A model generated the notes under the pieces. It did no database searches. It had not been told where the DNA came from and saw only the letters and a list, made by a program, of their open reading frames with translations. Shown here in pieces: positions 12,645 to 24,616 of a stretch of 64,000 nucleotides of DNA. Origin of the DNA: Guadua angustifolia. Its lineage: Eukaryota; Streptophyta; Magnoliopsida; Poales; Poaceae. Position 1 is the stretch's first letter, and each line of letters starts with the position of its first letter. The position numbers were made by a program, and so were the translations under genes. The stretch covers positions 46,224,200-46,288,199 of the forward strand of contig CM070517.1 of NCBI GenBank assembly GCA_036346375.1, written 5' to 3'.

Positions 12645-14003
12645 TCATCCGATAGTTTCATCATAGAAGAAACCAAGAGGATCCAGTCAACCCAACCTTC
12701 TGAGTTCACTTTAAGCGAAGGAATCCTCAAATTTCACAATAGGAGCTGTGTTCCAAATGATCCTGAGATAAAATCCTTGATCTTAAAAGAAACCCATGAC
12801 ACTCAGATTCCATCACCCGTAGCACCAAAATGTATAAGGACTCAAGGAAACATTCGTGGAATGGTATGAAAAAGGAAGTAGCGTAATATGTTAGTAAATG
12901 TGATACATGCCAAAAAGTCAAGGCGAACATCTACGCCCAAAGAAGTTCTAATGCAACCTTTCCAAATTCCGTAATGGAAATGGGAAGATATTTGTATGGA
13001 TTTTATAACAAAGCTTGCCTAGGACCCTAGCCAAGAAATATGCTATTTGGGTTATAGTGGATAGACTTACCAAATCAGCCACTTCATAACCACAAATCGT
13101 AAATATTCTCGCTCATAGGCTAGCCAAATTTATGTTGAAAGAATAGTCACTCTTCATGGAGTTCCCAAAACTATCACATCTGATAGAGGTTCCACTTTTA
13201 CATCTAGCTTTTGGGGAAGTCTCCAAACTGCCTTGGGATCCAAGCTCAAATTTAGCACTGCCTATCATCCTCAAACCGATGGACAGACGGAGAGAGTAAA
13301 TCAAATCTTGGAAGATATGTTAAGGGCCTGTGTGCTGAACTTCAAAGAAAGTTGGGATAAGTATCTACACCTCGCTGAATTTGCTTATAACAATAGTTAT
13401 CAAGCCAGCATACAGATGGCTCCATTTGAAGCTCTGTATGGTAAACGATGCAGGTCCCCAATTTGTTGGTATGAGATCGGAGAAAAGTCCTTACTCGGTC
13501 CAGAATTGATCCGCCAAAATGATGAAAAGATCAAACTAATCCAAGAAAGATTAAAGACTGCTCAGAGTAGACAAAAGAGCTACGCTGATAAGCGTAGGCA
13601 AGACTTGAAATTTCAGCCTAGAGATCATGTATACCTGAAAGTATCTCCAATGAAAGGAGTGCATAGATTTGGAGTTAAAGGAAACTAAGTCCTCGATATG
13701 TAGGACCATTCCGTGTTAGAACCGAGAGGAAACTCCGATATCAAATAGAGTTTCTTCTCAATTGTCCGTAATCCACAATGTATTCCATACCTCTCGCCAT
13801 GAAGCATATCTCCGAGAACCTTCTCGCTTGATGCCCAACTGGATATTCCGCTGCAACCTCGACTTGACATATGAAGAACGCCACTCAAGATCCTCGCCAT
13901 GTAAGAGCGACACTTCAAGATCCAAAGATCAAGTTTTGCAAAGTCCAATGGAGACATCATACCAAAAAAGAGGCTACATGGGAGAAGGAGGAGAGTCATG
14001 AGT
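12645..14003 (+). pseudogene. gypsy integrase and chromodomain-like tail, decayed
   Basis: Following RNase H, stops and frameshifts cover the integrase zinc-finger region and the first part of the catalytic core. A clean stretch at 13140-13688 carries TLHGVPKTITSDRGSTF, the AYHPQTDGQTERVNQ signature with the core glutamate region, and MAPFEALYGKRCRSP. Near 13930-13998 a frame reads VQWRHHTKKEATWE, a chromodomain-like motif characteristic of chromovirus integrase tails. Such tails tether integration to particular chromatin. The assignment to the chromovirus branch rests on this motif and the long LTRs. Confidence 0.8.
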
Positions 14004-14039
14004 CGATCCGCACCTCTTTAGTGAGGTGGATTTGAGGAC

Positions 14040-14059
14040 TAAACTTTTTATGGGTAGGT
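14040..14059 (+). other. Polypurine-tract region before the 3' LTR
   Basis: A short sequence ending ATGGGTAGGT directly abuts the 3' LTR start at 14060, the expected place for the plus-strand primer. It is only weakly purine-rich and may be mutated. Confidence 0.5.
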
Positions 14060-15777
14060 TGTGATAACCCGGGTTACGCTTAATTAAACATTAAAAAACA
14101 AAGAAAAGCAATTAGGCAAAGAATTAAAATGTAAGGTTTAGGAAAAGTGCCGTCATCCCGCAAGGAAACGACGCTTCATTGAGATACCAGACTGTCGGGG
14201 CCGATTGGCACCTCTAGATAGTTTCCTGTTCATCCTTCTGCGCTATTAGACTTACTTAGTACGATATGCTGTATTGTTAGTGTTTTAGGCGCCAGCTTGA
14301 CCAAAATACCCTCAAGGCAATTAGAGCACGTTAAACCCTAAGGGCATAGTGGTCAATAGCCAAATTGCCCAGGATATAAATTCTCCCAAGCCACCAACTA
14401 GAAGCCATCCAGCATTAGTCTGCAAGCTCAGCCCCAAAGAAACCGAGCCCACAAATATCTCACAAAGCTTCCAACCAAGCAACCAAAGCACCAATTTTGT
14501 TTCCCTACTTCCCATCCAAGAACACTGCAGCCCACCAAAGCACCAAACCACCTTCAATCAAGCAAGGAGGAGGAGGGGAGAAGACCGAAGAGGAAGCATC
14601 CAGAAGAGAAGAGGAGGATCGCATCCGAAGAGGAGGGTAGCAATCGGCTTAAGAGGAGACCGTAAGGCGCCTGACCTTGAGGAGCCACACTATTCAGCTT
14701 TTGTCTTCCCAACACCGATCCACCTTCGCCGAACCCATTTCTCCAGACTACCTGTACACTGTAGCAACAAGACGGGTTTCCATGGGTAGACCGTAGATCG
14801 GGTTCTAGCCGAGCAATGGGTAGGGGAAGGTTAGATTGGGTGATTTCATGGTTCTCAAGTGGTTGAGGTAGCCATTAGGGTAAGCGCGGTTCTTGTTTGT
14901 TTAGCTCAAACCTCCCCAACCGCATCATAGAGCCCCATTTAAATCATCACAAACATCAACCCAGAAAATGCAAGAAAACAAGAATGTGTGTAGAACCCTA
15001 GCTATAGCAGAATGGAGAGAGGAGGAGATGGAGCGGCAGACTGGAGCAATACTGGAGAGGAGCCATGGTCGAGAAGGAGGCACCAGGGAAATCACCAGAG
15101 AGGAGCGCCAGAGGAAATCGCTAGGGAGGAGCTGCACCCGAGAGAGTGAGGCGCAGGAGAGGAGCAACCGAGAGCAGAAGAGGAAAAAGAGAGAGAAATG
15201 TGAGGAGAGAGAGAGATGCGGCCGAGGCCGAGAAAAGGGCTTTGCCAAAGAAAGAAAAGATAAAGGTATAGTAGGAAAGTAAGAAAATAAGAAGAAGAAA
15301 TGGAAAAATAAGAGTAAAGACGAGAAAAAATATAAAAGAAGAGAAAATGTAAATAAGTAGAAACTAATTGTCATGAATCGCTGGCCGATTTTCGAATCGA
15401 CTATCGGATCGCGTGAAAATCAACAAGTAAACTTATGTTTCTATTGATAATTAAAATCTGAACGACAGATCATTTGGTTAGACATCAATCTAAATAAATG
15501 AATATATGTTATCATGTATTGGACCTTTTGTTGTACAGAGTGATGTCTTAAGTTATCATGTATTGGACCTTTAGCCCAGCGTGGCTCAGCAATGAATATA
15601 TGTTCTTGCAGTCTCTAATTATTGTTCTGCTGTAACACTCTGAACACGGCATAGTAGCTGGTAAAGCATTGGATCTTCCAATATTTTGCCGGTGGCTGTG
15701 CCGAGATTCGTGTAATTAGGTTGGGGTGATGATAGGATTACTGTCGCTACCCTAGGTTAATTATATGGGTCGCCATA
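14060..15777 (+). repeat. 3' LTR of the gypsy element (1718 bp, internally deleted)
   Basis: Begins TGTGATAACCC and ends GGGTCGCCATA, where the 5' LTR has GGGTCGCTACA, so the terminal CA is mutated. It aligns with the 5' LTR except for a missing internal block of about 1.3 kb. At the deletion point (about 15498-15525) there is filler of about 22 bp that repeats nearby LTR sequence. Many single-base differences from the 5' LTR show the insertion is not recent. Confidence 0.88.
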
Positions 15778-15782
15778 TTAGT

Positions 15783-18255
15783 TGCTTTCTCCGATGAGCT
15801 TGCACTAACGATGTCATCGACATATACCAACATATGCATGATCACACCTCCCTTATTGATGATAAAGAGTGAAGTGTCAGCTTTTGAACCTGTGAAACAA
15901 GCTCTGCAAGTTTACTACTGAGCCTTGCAAGCCATGCCCTGAGTGCCTATTTGAGTCCGTAGAGTGCTTTTTCAAGCTTGCACACAAACTATGGTTTGAT
16001 CTTGTCTTCGTAACCGGGAGGTTGATGCATGTACACATCTTCCTAAATCACACCATGCAGAAACGCATTTTGGACATCAACTTGTCATAGATTCCACCCC
16101 CTAGAAACTGCAATAGACAAGTTGAGGCAAACCGTTGCAGGCTTTACTCTAGGACTAAAAGTCTCAATGTAATCGATGCCATAACGATGTCTACATCACT
16201 TTGCGACAAGGCAGGCCTTGTATCTATCAACAGACCCGTCTGGTTTTTGTTTGACTTTAAACACTCACTTGCAATCAACTAGATTCTATCCATGCTGTGG
16301 TGGCACAAGATACCATGTTCTGTTCTTCATTAGAGCAGTGAACTCTGAATCCATAGCTTCTCGCCACCTCTTGTTTCTGCAGTGCTTGACAATGTGAAGT
16401 AGGCTCAGCATAGAAACTACCTCGGCCAAGAGGATATCGTATTGTTCCATCAATGTACTCCTTTGGTCTACGTACATTATTTTGTGAACATGTGCGCATG
16501 CGATGACCTTCTCTACTCTCTTCTGGAACACTACCTTCAAGACCGCCAACACTTGTCCTAGTACCTACATCACCGTTAGACTGCAAAATAGGGGCTTCAG
16601 GAGTACAATATCAGTTTCCAAATTGGCTAGTTGATCATTTCTCAATGGATTATCTTCTACTACTGGTTCATCAAGAGAAAGAAGAGAGTGCATGTGTTCA
16701 GTGAGAAGATGTGACAGGACGGTGGCTTGTGATGGAACAGAACCGGAATTGGAACCAGGATTATGTGACGATTCAGTGTGCATAGCAAAAGAAAGCACCC
16801 ACTCATTAAAAATAACATCTCTTGAAATGTAAACCCTCTTGGTAGATCTATTTAGGCATTTGTAACCTTTGTGAATGTTGTTGTACCCAAGGAAAACACA
16901 ACAAAGTGCTTTGAAATCAAGTTTTCAAGTGTTATATGGCCTAAGGTTTGGCTAGCATGCGCAACTGACGAGCTTTAACAAAGAGTAATTGGGATAAGTT
17001 TTAAAAAAACGAAAGAAAGGTGTTGTATTGCCAATAACATGGCTTGACAAATGATTAATGAGGTATACGACTATAAGAAATGCCTCATCCCAGAAGCGAA
17101 CTAGCATTGAGGCATGAGATAAGAGAGCTAATCTTTTTTTTTTGGATGAAGGAAGATTTTATTAATTTCAAGAATATTACATCAAGATGATACAACTTCT
17201 TGAAATTTCTTCCGGCCTCTGCCTAATAATAAGCACACAGCGCAAACACAAAACAAAAAAAGAAAATAACACGCACACTCTAGTGACTATCAATCCGAAG
17301 ACTAGACCGCCACCCATGCGCCACCCACGCACACTCTAGAGAGCTAATCTAGTTTCTACAATATGGAGGTGTTTGTGTTCTACAAGCCCATTCTATTGGC
17401 GATTGTCTGGACAAGATACTTTGTGTGCTATGCCAAGGTCAGTAAAGAATTTGTGTAGTTTATTGTATTCCCCACTCCAGTCCTTTGTACTGAAAGTAGT
17501 TTGGTGCCAAAAGATCGTTCAACTTGAGACTAGAATTGAATGAAAACACACTGCACATCAGCCTTACTTTTAACAAATACATCCATGTATAATGACTGAA
17601 ATCATCCACAAAACTTATATAGTACTTAAACCCTCCTACTGAGGTACGGGCTGGACCCCATAAATCAGTATGAATAAGTTCTAATGGAGCATAGGTTACA
17701 TGGGTAGAATTATTAAAAGGAAGCTAATGAATTTTAGTATACTGACAAGCATCACACACATTAGAAACATTATTGGATTCAAAAGGAATTTTATTAGAAC
17801 AAAGAATGGACTAAATGATTGGAGAAGCTGGATGGCCAAGCCTTTGATGCCACAGGTCTTGGTCTATTGTGGTGGCACTGAAAGAGTGATGAAGTCGTTG
17901 TGCTGAAGGAAGGGGTACAGACCTCCTTTGCACGATCCTTGGAGCAGAATTTTCCTCGTTTGTCAATTCTTAACATAAAAGGAGTTAGGATGGAATTCAA
18001 GGTAGTCATCATTGTCTTTTGCAAGTTTGTGAATGGAGACAAGGTGCTTGCTAATCTTAGGAACATGTAGAACATTCTCATATGCAAAGGACGAGATAAA
18101 CCAGTAATATCAGAATAACCAATGTGAGAAATGTTCAAACCTGAGCTGCTGGTGACATGAACTTGATTAGCTCTCTTGTGGCGGTCGCGGACGGTGAGCC
18201 AATCAAGTTCGCTGGTTAGGTTGTCGGTCACACCAGTGTTGACATACCTTGTAAA
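15783..18255 (-). pseudogene. copia Pol: protease end, integrase, linker and N-terminal reverse transcriptase
   Basis: The minus strand, from high to low coordinates, reads as follows. A protease/GAG-pre-integrase region YVNTGVTDNLTSELDWLTV at about 18245-18190 is followed by NISHIGYSDI. The integrase core and C-terminus follow to about 16800, including KRVYISRDVIFNEWVLSF. A serine-rich linker follows at 16800-16560. RT follows, with YVDDI-type sequence at about 15830-15790 just before the gypsy target site. The CCHC gag is absent. Stops and frameshifts are scattered, so this is a dead copy. The first residue of the conserved aspartic site is replaced by Asn in YVNTG, further evidence of decay. 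Confidence 0.85.
17135..17337 (-). mobile_element. Short poly-A retroposon (SINE or LINE 3' end) in the copia integrase
   Basis: Flanked by a perfect 13-bp duplication, AGAGAGCTAATCT, at 17122-17134 and 17338-17350. On the minus strand the insert ends in ATCTTCCTTCATCC followed by about ten A residues, the mark of target-primed reverse transcription. The body contains the motif CACGCACACTCTAG twice (about 17271 and 17326). No A/B-box pair is obvious, so a truncated LINE tail is as likely as a SINE. Confidence 0.8.
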
Positions 18256-19560
18256 TACTAGTATAGTTTTCGTGGCGTAATATGTCACGTGCGTTGTTTT
18301 TTTCGCGGAAACAATTTCGTTTTTTTCCGTCAGTGTTTTTTTTAATCATTGAGGAAACGCGCAAAACGGTTGAAAGAATACAAACGCATCCGCGTTTGCG
18401 CTAAATCGAAATGTCCTTTTCGTGAAAAATAACCGGAATGATCCAGACGTCACTACGTTTTTTTTGTATTTATTTAGGGTCCTTTCACGAAAGATTCGCG
18501 ATTTTTTCTAAATTAGAAGGTCCTCTTTGTAAAAAACCGCAGGAAGAACCTACACATAACTATGTATTTTTTTAGGGACCTACACGTGAAAAGGAAAACT
18601 TGAGCCGAGCCGGGCCGGGCCGGCAGTGCATTTTTTCGTGAAAATAATTTTGTTTTTTTCGTCGACTTTTTTTTAAATTGTTGAGGAAACGCGAGAAATG
18701 GTTGAAAGGACACAAGCGCATCCGTGATTGCGCCAGCCGAGCCGAGCCGGCCGTGCGTTTTTTTCGCGGAAATAATTTCTTTTTTTCGGATTTTTTTTAA
18801 ATCATCAAAGAAACGCAAGAAACGATTGAAAGAACACAAGCGCATCCACGCTTGCGTTAAATCAAAAGGTCCTTTTCGTGAAAAATAGTCGGAATGATCC
18901 AAACGCCACTACGTTTTTTTTTTGTATTTATTTAGGGCCTTTTCACAAGAGATTCATGTTTTTTTTCTAAACTAGAAGGCTCTCTTCGTAAAAAACCGTG
19001 TGAAGGACCTACACATAATTACGCATTTTTTGAGGGACCTTCACGTGGAAAAAACAAAACGAGCCGAGCCGGCCGGGCTACGTTTTTTTTTTGTATTTAT
19101 TTAGGGTCCTTTCACGAAAGCTTCGTGATTTTTTGTAACCAAAAGGTCCGTTTTTCAAAAAATTTGCGGCGTAATACGCCGCGCGTGTTGTTTTTTCGAA
19201 GAAATAATTTTGTATTTTTCGGCGTATTTTTTTTAAATCATCGAGAAAACGCACGAAACGGCTGAAAGGATACAAACGTCATGTTTTTTGTATCTATCTG
19301 GGGTTCCCTCATGAAGGATCCGCATCTGCGCGCAAAATCGAAAAGATCCTTTTTGTAAAAATAGCCAGAATGATCAAAACGTCATTACATTTTTTTTCGG
19401 TATCCATCTAGGGTCCTTTCACGAAAGATCTGTGATTTTTACAAACCAGAAGGTTCTCTTCGTAAAAAATCATAGGAAAGACCTATACGTAATTATGATT
19501 TTTTTCAGGGACCTAAACACACACAAAAATTTAAGACGAGCTGCACGACCAGTTCGGCTC
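18256..19560. repeat. Tandemly repeated non-coding element, copy 1
   Basis: Starts TACTAG and a GGCGTAATATGTCACGTGCG stretch, the same kind of start as the copies at 44862 and 55156. Roughly 3-4 degenerate units of about 300-450 bp repeat landmarks such as TTTAGGGTCCTTTCACGAAAG (about 18475, 18935, 19105, 19405) and ACCTACACATAATTACG-like strings (about 18550, 19005, 19480). GAGCCGAGCCGG strings recur at about 18601, 18727 and 19060. Frames here are low-complexity and not genes. It cuts off the copia element at its protease. Confidence 0.6.
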
Positions 19561-20830
19561 AAATCAACGAGAGCCGCGGAAGTCTCCTGAAAATAGGAGA
19601 CGTATGATGATATGTGATGCTCTCGCCTTCTATTCTTTGAAATGTTTTCCCTCCCTTTGCATCTCATAAGAAACTGACTCTTCCAACAGAGTGCATGCAT
19701 TGCAGAACTAACGGCTACATCTGTTTAGTTTCTTACAGTCAAGCCTATCGCAAGATTGGTTGGATGTTCTTGTTTCTAAATGAATCTGGTTGTACAAACG
19801 TAATCATGTCTTGCAAATATAATTTATGTGCATATAGCTAGCTTATCCCTGTTAAATCTTCTGACTGATCAGATTTGCTACGTTGAAGAGCGCCATGTCT
19901 GCTTTGCTCCGATTAAACAACACTGTTAGGATGTAGTACTTCAACTCAGAAGCTCTACAATACACACGTGGTCAGAGCACGTCATGTTACAAGACACACG
20001 GCAGCTCGATCATGCCAAACCACATCAGATAAGTAAGCAGAAAACAACTGATAACCTCCAGAATGACACCTCTCTCTCTCTCTAGAAAAGCTCTCTATAT
20101 ACTATAAAAGATCGCTTAGACAAAAGGCAACTTTTATTACCCTGCTTCGAACAAAGCCAAAACAAGGAGATGACTGCCGGGGATGCCGGCTTACAGCACA
20201 GAGACCAACGAAACTATAAACAGTAGCCATTCTAAGAAAAGAAATCTAAAACCTGCGACTACTGACCCCCCAACCGCCACACCACCGCTAACCACAAAAC
20301 AAGCTTTGACTGACAGGGCAACATGCTAACAAATGAGCGAAAGAAGGCCCAACGAGAAACACATCACGGCATCGTTTCTTTAGGGAGGACACAGGTGGTG
20401 CCTGTAGCTGCCTATCTTCTTCAGGGTCCCGCCTGTGTTGAACTATAAGTGAATTATTCGTCTTTTTTTGTCAGTCTAAATTTTTGGATGAACAGGTTGG
20501 TGTATATAATTTAATATGGTATCAGAGTCAAGAGATCTTAAGTTCAAGGCCTAGTTAGCCTGATTAAAAAAATTGCAGCCTACTTCTATTCCACCTCGTT
20601 GACCCAATTAAAAAAATTGTAGCCCACTTCTATTCCACCTCTTAGATCTAAGGGAGCTCATCAATTTAACCTTTAGGTGAATTGGCTTGTGCATGTAACT
20701 CAATATGGTATCAAGTCAAAAGATCTTGAGTTCAAGAGTTGATTTCCCAATTAAAAATATTGCAGCCAACCCTGACGTAGCTCATCAGTTTAACTCAATA
20801 CACCGTCATCTCTTGATTTTTTAGAAGGAT
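19561..20830. other. Intergenic with a duplicated TGGTATCA-containing repeat
   Basis: No gene seen. Two related blocks at about 20490-20640 and 20676-20770 each contain an AATATGGTATCA string, then AAGAGATCTTAAGTTCAAGG or a close variant, then an AATT...TTGCAGCC string. TGGTATCAGAG resembles a retroelement primer site, but no LTRs flank it. A CT microsatellite lies at 20074-20085. Confidence 0.5.
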
Positions 20831-22250
20831 TTTCCAAAATGCGAGATTATCATGAAAGGCTCAGAGATCAGCTTATGCTAAAAAATCATGTCATTTGCTG
20901 TTTTCCACAACCCGCAACAAACCGCAGCCAAATCATGTCAATATAAGCTTAGAGGAGCTCTCTGCCAATCAAATGCATCTCGAAACACATTCCATGCTGG
21001 ACGGGCAGGATAACATTGAAACATTGTATGATCAGAAGTCTCTAATCCCCCACAAAGCTGACCAAAAACTTCAAAGTAGTGCTTCTATACATCACCTTCC
21101 TAACATAAGCTTCACAAATCTTGAAGCAAACAAAAGAAAACATAATCACCAACTATGATTCATTCATGCTTTAATATTTATGCAGCTTTCAAATAATGAT
21201 ACATAGAAGTAACTTCCAAAACTTCACCCGGTCAATTTTTCTTCACCAATTAATCTGCCGATTGGATTCTACCTTATAACAGTTGCCATATAAAAATATT
21301 TACCTTCAGAGAAAACTTTGTCTTCCAAATGTCTTGCACCCTGAGACAATCCCCCAAAAAGTCAGGTATCTACATAAGAGCATTCCAACGCCGCTTAAAT
21401 CCATTCCCAAAATCTGATTTTGGGCTTGAGAATACTCCTCATTTTTGCCCTTAACATTATTTCACGCCTAGGATGGCCGGACCAATTCAAAGGTCTAGAA
21501 GATTTTGTAGACCAAATTTTTTGGGAAGGTCCCAATCTAAGTATTGGAGTCAAATATTAGGAATTGTTGGAGATGCTCTATTTAGAAGAATACTGCCCTT
21601 ATTTCTCTAAAGACCACGTCATCTCATCTCTGCTTTCCCCCAAACTCCTTGAAGAATCCTAATTAGGTCATGGCATGCTCTCTGCTCTTCTGCCCAGAAA
21701 GATCTTCTGAACTGTACCTTCCGGCCTTCATCAGTAAAACAATCAGCTACACAAATATCAGGGTCAGAGGCAATCTGGTACAAGTTTGCTTGCCATTACT
21801 AACAATATGCTTAACACCCCATCTACCCACTGCTTGGAACCCCTTCCCGAACTGAGAAGTCCCTGTTTTTTAACACTGAAAATAACCTCTATTTCCCAAG
21901 TACTTTTTCCTCAACAATTTACATCCATCTGCTTCACAGCCTTGCTCAATCTCTTCTATACATTTCACTAATAATTCCTAAACCCCCCGTACCCCTTTGG
22001 TCGACACAAAGCATTCCACTTAATCATATGATGTCCCTGTATTCCACCTTTTCCTTGCCAAAAGAAGTCGGACCGACTTGTATCAAAATGTTTGTGAACC
22101 CCCTCAAGAAGATGATAGGAACCCATTGCATACATTGGGACACTTGAGAGGCAAGAATTGATTAAGATTTTTCTCCCACCAGACGATAGCTGATTGCTTT
22201 GCCAGTTATCCAATCTATTAGTCATCTTATCGTCTGTTCCATATTCAACA
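20831..22250 (-). mobile_element. Decayed LINE ORF2 C-terminal fragment
   Basis: Minus strand. The high-coordinate end encodes RLDNWQSNQLSSGGRKILIN and LSSVPMYAMGSYHLLEGVHK, then SDFFWQGKGGIQGHHMIKWN and LCRPKGYGGF, all classical post-RT LINE sequence. Lower down, fragments read DGVLSILLVMASKLVPD-like text. Near 21080-20900 they read CGGLETSDHTMFQCYPARPAW, the plant LINE zinc-finger-like RT tail. Multiple stops and frameshifts, plus a MITE (21378-21578), interrupt it. It is a different LINE family from the pair at 2002 and 25680. Confidence 0.78.
21378..21578. mobile_element. PIF/Harbinger-type MITE (201 bp)
   Basis: Ends are GAGCATTCCAACG and, reversed, GAGCATCTCCAAC, an imperfect terminal inverted repeat of the kind common in grass Tourist-like MITEs. 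The left flank is TAA and the right flank TAT, so the expected 3-bp duplication is imperfect. It is inserted in the decayed LINE. Confidence 0.6.
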
Positions 22251-24616
22251 TTGATAGTTGATTATCATGCCAGACATGTCTGCGAAAGCAAACAGTATAC
22301 CTTCGTAGTCAGAAAAGATTGTCCATCATACTCCATGAATAAGATAGTTGACACTGACCGAGGCCCCCACAAGGACAGAGGAAACCCACTCAATCCAGAG
22401 TCCCAAACTCCCAATAGAAGCGAACAGAAGAGAGTAGAAGCGAAGAGACGAGAGGAAAAGAGTGACACTGACGGGCACAAAATTGACCTAAGGAATGATA
22501 GGAATATATAGCATTATTTATTGTGGGAACTCTCCACTTCGATTCCATCCATCCCCGCGCCGGAAAGATGCCTTCCAACAGCGCGACCCCTGCCTGTCAT
22601 CTAAGCTGGCCATACCTTAGAATAGTTGGTGACTAGTTTGAGCGGTGGTTCAATGTATTCTTTTATAATATAAGTTATATAAATTTTAAAGTAAATAAAA
22701 AGATAAATAATCATAATCTATCATTCATTCATACTTTAATATTTATACAACTGTAAAAAAAATACATGGAAACACCTCTCGACTAGTTTTTTCTATCCCT
22801 TTTCTTCCCCGTGGGGATAAATAACTAGGATTGCATAACCTGTTTGAAATATCACCTATGCAGAAATTAAGAGAAATTTTATTTTGCGTTATACTGTAGT
22901 ATATAGTGGGTAGTAGAAATAAGAGTAGCTGTTTATTTGTTAAGAATATTTCTATAAATTTTATTGTGTATTATACTGGTAGTATATAGTAAGTAGTAGA
23001 AATAAGATCTAGCCGTTGATTTGTTAAGGATATTTCTACTACTATGTTACAAAAAAAAAGCATAAATAAATACTAACTAATTTGATCTATTAGATCGAAA
23101 AGAATGAATGATCGTATTAAATTTAAAGCTCAAAACTAAAAGGCGTAGCAGTGGTGGTAATCTATAGTAAATTGTATAGGTTGTAAATAACTGAGAACTC
23201 AGGGACATAATTGAAAGTTCTGAAGTCCAGTTAATAACTGAGAACTCAGGGACATAATTGAAAGTTTTGAAGTCCAGTTGGCATGCACAAAATGGAGGAG
23301 ACAAAGATGCTCCCACCTCACCCTCCATCTCTTCTCTTCCTGCTCCTGAAATTTGCTGAACACCCTTTGCCAGCAGCCAGCGTTAGATTTAGATTGAATG
23401 CTTCAGATCGCTTGATTGCACGCTTGCACACATATGGGTGATTGCACAGGATATGACCCCCGCAGTTTAGTATTGTTAAGTTCCTGCCTTCTAATAAAGA
23501 AGACCTAGTTTTAACTTCTAAAAAGATTACGCCTTGTAAAGAAGGCCTAATTTAATACTGCCATGTAGCATGATGACACATGCATGCATGTGTGCAATTA
23601 GCATCCTTCCCGACAGTGAACCCTGCTAATCTTCCATGATTGTGATTAGGAAATTGGGCAATGGATTGATAATTTGATTATAGCATAGATATGTGTGTGT
23701 CGGTACGTTGCTATCATATGCGGTTCAAGTCTGCTTTAAACCCTGCCATGATTATGAATCTAGACAGTCTCATTGATGATGATTTTGAAATTATATTTAT
23801 GGTTGGTGGTTCGTACGAACTCTGGTTTACACGTGGTTTCATGTCAATTTTGGTGTTGTGTCAACGTGCCAAAAAAATCTATTGCCTCTGTTTCCGATAC
23901 ATATCATCCTGGCTTTTAAATTTTGTTTTTAATTACATATCATTCTATAATTTTAAGACGATTTTACTATTTTTTTTCTTCTATACATTTCCTTTTGACT
24001 ATTTTCATTGCTAGTATTATGGACTAGGGTAAGACACGTTTTAAAGATATAACGAAGAGAGGTAATGCAGTCTTTTGTAGATGTGTTTTGATGGGAGTCT
24101 AAGAAACTAGAATGACATCTATGCAACAACAAAGGTAACGGTTCATTTCAGCAAAAAACAAAAAATCAAGATTTCTAATTCTTGTTACTCTCTCCATTCT
24201 CTTTCCCTCATCATTTTGTAACGTTGATTCGGTTCTTTAATCATTATTCTTTCTCTAATTATATATTTGCAAAAAATTATTAACTACACAGCCGCATGGA
24301 AATACTTTGATATCAAATCTGCTAGTGCGACTTGAGTTGACAAAGCCAAACAAGGTAAGCGCCAGCGCCCGGGGAGAAGTTTAATTCGTTTGTTCGCCTT
24401 CTGAAAGGCCTACGGACATGCCGGTGAAAAGGCGGTAGAATTGAATCAGAGCTGGAAGAACACAGGGATTGAATCAGGGATTGAAAAGTTGGCAAATCAG
24501 ATATCAATATAGCTTATGTGATCTCATTTTCAGGGCAAGGTGAGCACCCAGATTCGGTGCTTGCTTGACGCCCTACTCCAATAAGGGCTTATGCACTTAC
24601 TTGTAAACAAGCCTTA
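22251..24616. other. Intergenic, with two short tandem duplications
   Basis: No gene recognised. 22875-23040 is an imperfect tandem pair of about 83-bp units that share AGTATATAGT and GTAGTAGAAATAAGA strings. 23186-23279 is a nearly exact 47-bp tandem pair that contains ACTGAGAACTCAGGGACATA. Open frames such as 23691-24014 are AT-rich and have no domain-like composition. Confidence 0.5.

Larger units (their letters stand above)
4381..15777 (+). mobile_element. Ty3/gypsy chromovirus-like LTR retrotransposon (Tekay/Del type), decayed
   Basis: A plus-strand element of 11.4 kb bounded by the 5-bp target duplication TTAGT at 4376-4380 and 15778-15782. The order is 5' LTR, tRNA-Met-type primer site, long leader carrying a hAT insertion, gag with a CCHC knuckle, protease, reverse transcriptase, RNase H, integrase, a chromodomain-like tail, a purine-rich tract and a 3' LTR. 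This order and the long LTRs fit plant Tekay/Del chromoviruses. The longest frame, PR-RT, is nearly clean, but stops and indels in gag, between RT and RNase H, and through integrase make the copy defective. The insertion lies inside the RT of an older copia element. Confidence 0.92.
1755..18255 (-). mobile_element. Ty1/copia retrotransposon, 5'-truncated, interrupted by four insertions
   Basis: A minus-strand copia element. In its own 5' to 3' direction it holds the protease/GAG-pre-integrase region (about 18255-17790), integrase (about 17700-16800), an integrase-RT linker, reverse transcriptase (16550-15783, then 4375-4084), RNase H (about 4079-3507), a purine-rich tract and a 3' LTR. The gag gene and 5' LTR are missing: the element stops where the tandem-repeat block at 18256 begins. 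Stops and frameshifts are scattered through it. A gypsy element (4381-15777) sits inside the RT, and the copia reading frame continues exactly across the 5-bp duplication TTAGT on either side. A small retroposon (17135-17337), a LINE (2002-3329) and a MITE (1823-1954) are also nested inside. It is defective and old relative to its insertions. Confidence 0.88.

Noticed and set aside
18513..18902. 129-codon minus frame in the repeat block
   Set aside because: The translation repeats the same FLRFF/KKIRKK text unit by unit, which shows it comes from the tandem repeat.
20517..20527. TGGTATCAGAG as the primer site of an LTR retrotransposon
   Set aside because: No LTR ends or gag/pol sequence adjoin it, and the string is part of a duplicated block.
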